The notes under the pieces: model-generated
The model's database searches: none
What the model saw: only the letters and a program-made list of their open reading frames with translations
Told to the model about the DNA's origin: nothing
In this document: piece by piece, positions 60,848 through 64,000 of the stretch
How positions within the stretch are numbered: the first letter of the stretch is position 1
Layout: every line of letters starts with the position of its first letter
Assembly (NCBI GenBank): GCA_003194525.1
Contig: NBIV01000051.1
Span: forward strand, 62,001-126,000
Origin: Gracilariopsis chorda
Lineage: Eukaryota > Rhodophyta > Florideophyceae > Gracilariales > Gracilariaceae
DNA length: 64,000 nt
Direction: 5' to 3'
Made by a program: the position numbers and the translations under genes

Positions 60848-63022
60848 CTACGCGTTTTCCTGTTCGGTCTTTCCGTGACGGTCCACTGGAGCTTCCACGG
60901 GGGTCACCTGAGGGACAGTATCCGTATCGGAAATATCGACAGCGTTGACCTGAGAGGCTGGAGCCTCCCGCGGCGTGGCGTATCGACTAGACCCTGAGGA
61001 CTGATTCAGCTGGTACTGACGAGGGTAATTTCCCTCCGCCCTCCTGGCCTGGAAGTTCTCATCCCTTAGGGCCAACAGGTTCTTGCGAACGTCCTCTGGC
61101 ATGAACTTCATGCAATCACACGGCCTGGCCGTGGAAAGGCAGAGGTAGCAAGGGGGCCCGCGGGTGAATACGTCCTTCCTAGGTTGGACGAAAGTATACC
61201 GCGGCGTCGTTTGTCCAGATGGAGTAGTAGTAGTTCCAGTGGCCGATATGGATGGAGCACCAGACGGAGCGGAAGAAAAAGAGACCGCAAGGATATCTCC
61301 TTCATCCGAACGGATGTTACCAGTGGACTCGCTTTCAGAAGTGTTGACCATATGGACTTTGGAACTCTTCCTTAAGGGTGATGCTCGGCCTCTGGTATCC
61401 AAGTCAGCCGCTCGGCGGGATGTCCTATAGGTCTTGCCGTATCCTTCGGCATATGTGACCAGCTGTCGGAACGAGAGGCGTTGGTTGTCCGAGTGGTGAT
61501 TACGCACGTGAGTCCTAATGGCCGGCAGCAATCCAGCGATGAAGTGCTGCTTGAGTCGCCCTTCGGAAAACACATTCCCACAGCGGTACGCCTTCTTCCA
61601 CAGTTGGTCAGCAAAGTCCGTTTCGGTTACGTTAGTGCTTTGCCTAAAGGAAATCACGTCCTGATGGGCATCCATGATTACGTCATCAGTGGCGTACGTC
61701 TCCAAAAGGTAATGGACGACCTCTGGGTAGGACCTAAGGAGCTCCCTATCGGTCGCATCCATTGGGTCACTGGAACCGGAGATCTTCGAAACCACATGGT
61801 CACGCGCTTGTCCACTGAGGAAAAACTGAAACAGATACAGAGCGGCTCCCTCGTGGACGCCGTTCTGGTCGCAGGCCGTACGGAATTGAGACAGAAACCT
61901 AAGGACAGCAATCGGGTCAGCGCCCGAGAATTTGTCCGTGACGGTAAGCTGCATCCGTTTGGCCCACTTGGTGACTCGTCGAGCCACCGAACCGGAATAC
62001 CTTGAGGACCTGTTGTCCAGTCGGTAAGTCCGATAGTCCAACACTTTCTTAAAAAGTTCGTTGGTGGTTGCCAGCGGCCTGAGGCGTCGAACAGCCGCCT
62101 CATCCGCGTCCGTATCGGTCGAAACTGACGAGTCCGAACTGGACCCGTCATCGCTCTCGTCCGAATGGTCTCTCCTCTTCCTCGACTTCTTGTTCCTTCT
62201 AGGTCTTCTATTCTTCCTTCGGTCAGCACTTCGCTCGTCCAATGGAGCGATCTCGACATCGCCAAATCCGATGGGTCTGCGGGCCTTCTGGGAGCCCTGG
62301 TACCTCATGGGTCGTGCAGCCATTAGGCCTTCTTGCCGGGGAGGCTCTCTTCCACTCCCTGGGTGCACTTCCATTTGGTCGTCCTGTTGGTTTACCCGGC
62401 GAGGGGCTGGTAAAGCAGCCACTCCCGGGGGTTCGGAGTGTGGTTGCCACACGGAGGCCGATGGAATACTTTGAATATTGGCCGCAAGGGCCGGGGTGCC
62501 TACCTGGCGTGTGACCTCCGTCCGTATGGTCGAGGCCATGGCTTCCACGAAGGTCGTGGAGTCCAGGACCTGAGGAACGAGGCGAGTAATCCGTTGGTCA
62601 ATCATTCCGTCAAGGACCTCTGGAACACGCGTATCCAAAAGGGACTGGACGTGCTCCTCACAGAGCCGTTTCAGCTGCGGCCAAAGGACATCTGCGAGAC
62701 CCCTGGAGAGGTCTTCCCTCACATCTGGAGAAGCTTCCTGTAGGTCTTGCGTCGGCGTGGCCGGCTGGGAATTGATCCTGTTAAGGCGTGAGCGGAGACG
62801 AGCGGCCAAATTGGACTCTCTCGCAATCCGTTCAGGATTATCCACGGGGGTCAATGGACGCCCTAAAGGTTGACTGCGCGTACTCCGTCGGTCACTGCTC
62901 GCATCGGCCGCGAGGCCAATGGTTTCAGGAACCGTCGACAGTCCACTGGGGCCAGCCTGTGGCGTCCTCTGGTCATCTGGTCGGTTGTTATTTTCGGTAT
63001 CCATGGGGCTGTTGCTTGTCAT
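60848..63022 (-). CDS. Gypsy 2 gag
   Basis: 724 residues, intact. The N-terminal 300 residues are polar and disordered with a helical stretch (LWPQLKRLCEEHVQSLLDT), then a basic cluster (RRKNRRPRRNKKSRKRRDH) and an acidic Ser run (DESDDGSSSDSSVSTDTDADE). The capsid-like gag domain is at about 360-520 (DPIAVLRFLSQFRTACDQNGVHEGAALYLFQFFL, VVHYLLETYATDDVIMDAHQDVISFRQ). There is no CCHC knuckle; a Cys cluster (CYLCLSTARPCDC) near 640 may replace it. It begins 105 bp downstream of the 5' LTR. Confidence 0.88.
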   Translation of the reverse strand: MTSNSPMDTENNNRPDDQRTPQAGPSGLSTVPETIGLAADASSDRRSTRSQPLGRPLTPVDNPERIARESNLAARLRSRLNRINSQPATPTQDLQEASPDVREDLSRGLADVLWPQLKRLCEEHVQSLLDTRVPEVLDGMIDQRITRLVPQVLDSTTFVEAMASTIRTEVTRQVGTPALAANIQSIPSASVWQPHSEPPGVAALPAPRRVNQQDDQMEVHPGSGREPPRQEGLMAARPMRYQGSQKARRPIGFGDVEIAPLDERSADRRKNRRPRRNKKSRKRRDHSDESDDGSSSDSSVSTDTDADEAAVRRLRPLATTNELFKKVLDYRTYRLDNRSSRYSGSVARRVTKWAKRMQLTVTDKFSGADPIAVLRFLSQFRTACDQNGVHEGAALYLFQFFLSGQARDHVVSKISGSSDPMDATDRELLRSYPEVVHYLLETYATDDVIMDAHQDVISFRQSTNVTETDFADQLWKKAYRCGNVFSEGRLKQHFIAGLLPAIRTHVRNHHSDNQRLSFRQLVTYAEGYGKTYRTSRRAADLDTRGRASPLRKSSKVHMVNTSESESTGNIRSDEGDILAVSFSSAPSGAPSISATGTTTTPSGQTTPRYTFVQPRKDVFTRGPPCYLCLSTARPCDCMKFMPEDVRKNLLALRDENFQARRAEGNYPRQYQLNQSSGSSRYATPREAPASQVNAVDISDTDTVPQVTPVEAPVDRHGKTEQENA

Positions 63023-63114
63023 TACCAGTCCGTCGGTCCAAAGTCCAAAGGTAGAATCCCGTAAATTCTTCTTTCATAAAGGTCTGTATCGAAACGTCCA
63101 AAGGGGATTCTAGG

Positions 63115-63127
63115 TCGGGAGACCAAA
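63115..63127 (-). other. Probable primer-binding site of Gypsy 2
   Basis: On the minus strand, two bases after the LTR end, the sequence reads TGGTCTCCCGACC, starting with the TGG expected to pair with a tRNA CCA end. I could not identify the tRNA. Contrast with the internal initiator-tRNA sites in Copia B and C. Confidence 0.5.
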
Positions 63128-63605
63128 TGTAGGATAGTGAGCCAAGTGGGCAAACTCCTAATGGTCTCGTGGTAGCGTGGCAGAGCTGGGGGGTCCTAAG
63201 GTCAATGAAGGGGCGGCGACACCTCTGGTAATGTTGGCGCAATGGGGTGGCGCTGACTACGCAGTCCTACAGGTCGGAATTGCGGTAGCGATACCTTGAA
63301 GGCCAAAGGGAATTGTGAGTACCGAGTACGGGGGTGCTCAAGACTCACAAGGGTGTCTGAGTTTACTGTCCCTAGGGGAGGCGCAGCTCGAGGTGCCTAA
63401 GTATCGGCACCGAGGCGCCTCGACCCTGTGGCACTGTAAAGTGCCCTACTCTACAGTAGCTATATCTAGTCCTATGGTTACTAATTAAATAAAATTAAAT
63501 AAATTATATAAAATACAGATAGCCATCCTTGGGCCAGATACACAACGTGTATCGTCCACATGGGTCTCCAGAGTTGCGGAATCCACTGGACTTCACTATC
63601 TCACA
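63128..63605 (-). repeat. Gypsy 2 5' LTR
   Basis: 478 bp, near-identical to 54583-55059; the differences I see are one extra G at about 63190 and one C/G change about 20 bp later. Confidence 0.95.
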
Positions 63606-64000
63606 ATTGGGGTGTCGTTGTTCCCGTCTTCACGGTAGGCCGGGCGAACCGCCAGTCGGCGGGGGACTTGGGCTCCGCCTTCGCGGTTGAGCTCACGAAC
63701 CGCGAGTTTGCGGGAAGATGACCGCTCCTGCGGGATCGTCATTTCCACAATCCCCTGGGGGGTCCCGTGCGACACGGTGATTGGGTGGCAAACCGCCTCC
63801 CTGCCAGGCGCACGAGCGCTCTGCACCATACGTTCCGGCGACGCCGTGGTGTCCCCGGCTACTGACGGGTTGCCTGGGGCTAACTCCGGTACACCGGTAT
63901 TTTGGTCAAAATTCCCCTTTGGGGGGTTCTGGGCAGGTGCCGATGACACCCTTTTCAGGGGCATTGCCGCTGAGCGCAGTGCACCATCTCCGTGAGGAGG
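63606..64000 (-). CDS. Gypsy 3 pol, part right of Gypsy 2 (partial)
   Basis: Minus-strand frame open to the window edge and continuing at 54582 after Gypsy 2 is set aside. Pro/Ser/Arg-rich linker expected between integrase core and chromodomain (PAQNPPKGNFDQNTGVPELAPG, ASPERMVQSARAPG). No catalytic motif is visible in this part. Confidence 0.75.

Larger units (their letters stand above)
54583..63605 (-). mobile_element. Gypsy 2 chromovirus, young and nearly intact
   Basis: 9023 bp with LTRs of 477 and 478 bp differing at about one substitution and one G-run indel, and a perfect 5-bp target duplication ATTGG (54578-54582, 63606-63610). Minus strand: gag (63022-60848), protease-RT (60746-59058), RNase H-integrase-chromodomain (59073-56485). 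An antisense ORF (55231-55659) lies before the 3' LTR. Two lesions are seen in pol: a TGA in the protease and a one-base shift in a C run. Confidence 0.95.
51330..64000 (-). mobile_element. Gypsy 3 chromovirus, interrupted by Gypsy 2 and leaving the window
   Basis: Minus-strand element. Its 3' LTR is 51330-52136, preceded on the minus strand by a polypurine tract (AAGGGGGGG, plus 52140-52148). Upstream lie an antisense ORF (52193-53980), then the integrase C-terminus with chromodomain (54172-54582 continuing at 63606-64000 across Gypsy 2). It inserted in the integrase gene of Gypsy 1. The 5' part lies beyond 64000. Confidence 0.85.

Noticed and set aside
1-64000. CRISPR arrays, operons, ribosome binding sites, rRNA genes
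   Set aside because: None seen; gene structure with introns, TATA boxes and polyadenylation signals is eukaryotic.

Overview
This window looks like nuclear DNA of a photosynthetic eukaryote, most likely a red alga (a Chondrus-like florideophyte is my best guess; this is inference). Host genes are compact and have zero to two short introns of 91-274 bp. Several encode proteins with plastid-type N-terminal extensions (Der/EngA GTPase, aspartate kinase, a UMP-CMP-kinase-like protein). The flanks are packed with nested LTR retrotransposons.

Layout. 1-17.5 kb is a transposon graveyard. It holds a decayed Copia element on the minus strand (Copia A, about 1.9-7.2 kb) cut by two solo LTRs, then a complete but dead Copia B (9136-17487, TSD GTGGC). 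The 3' LTR of Copia B is split by a PIF/Harbinger DNA transposon (14215-17369, TSD TAA), which itself carries a solo LTR (14443-15238, TSD TCTTT). 18-43.7 kb is a host gene island: cupin protein, two-finger zinc protein, heat shock factor, Der GTPase, UMP-CMP kinase-like protein, PEX5, aspartate kinase, two tandem membrane-anchored trypsin-like proteases, and a spliced GT14 glycosyltransferase. 43.7-46.0 kb is a composite of two small Copia-type elements. 46.4-64 kb is a three-deep Gypsy nest: Gypsy 1 (plus strand) is interrupted by chromovirus Gypsy 3 (minus strand, running out of the window), which is interrupted by the nearly intact, very young chromovirus Gypsy 2 (54583-63605, TSD ATTGG, LTRs almost identical).

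How the pieces work together. The host island serves plastid ribosome assembly (Der), plastid amino-acid synthesis (aspartate kinase), nucleotide salvage, peroxisome import (PEX5), the stress response (HSF), and cell-surface or Golgi functions (proteases, GT14). HSF and Der are divergent across a 242-bp promoter containing CCAAT boxes and six 14-bp repeats.

The most unusual signal is in the chromoviruses. Both Gypsy 2 and Gypsy 3 carry an extra ORF in antisense orientation between the integrase chromodomain and the 3' LTR (142 aa and 595 aa). Each has its own AATAAA downstream and an AT-rich LTR segment upstream that could act as an antisense promoter. I recognise neither protein. Copia B and Copia C also carry primer-binding sites matching the anticodon arm of initiator tRNA-Met, the half-tRNA priming known from Drosophila copia.
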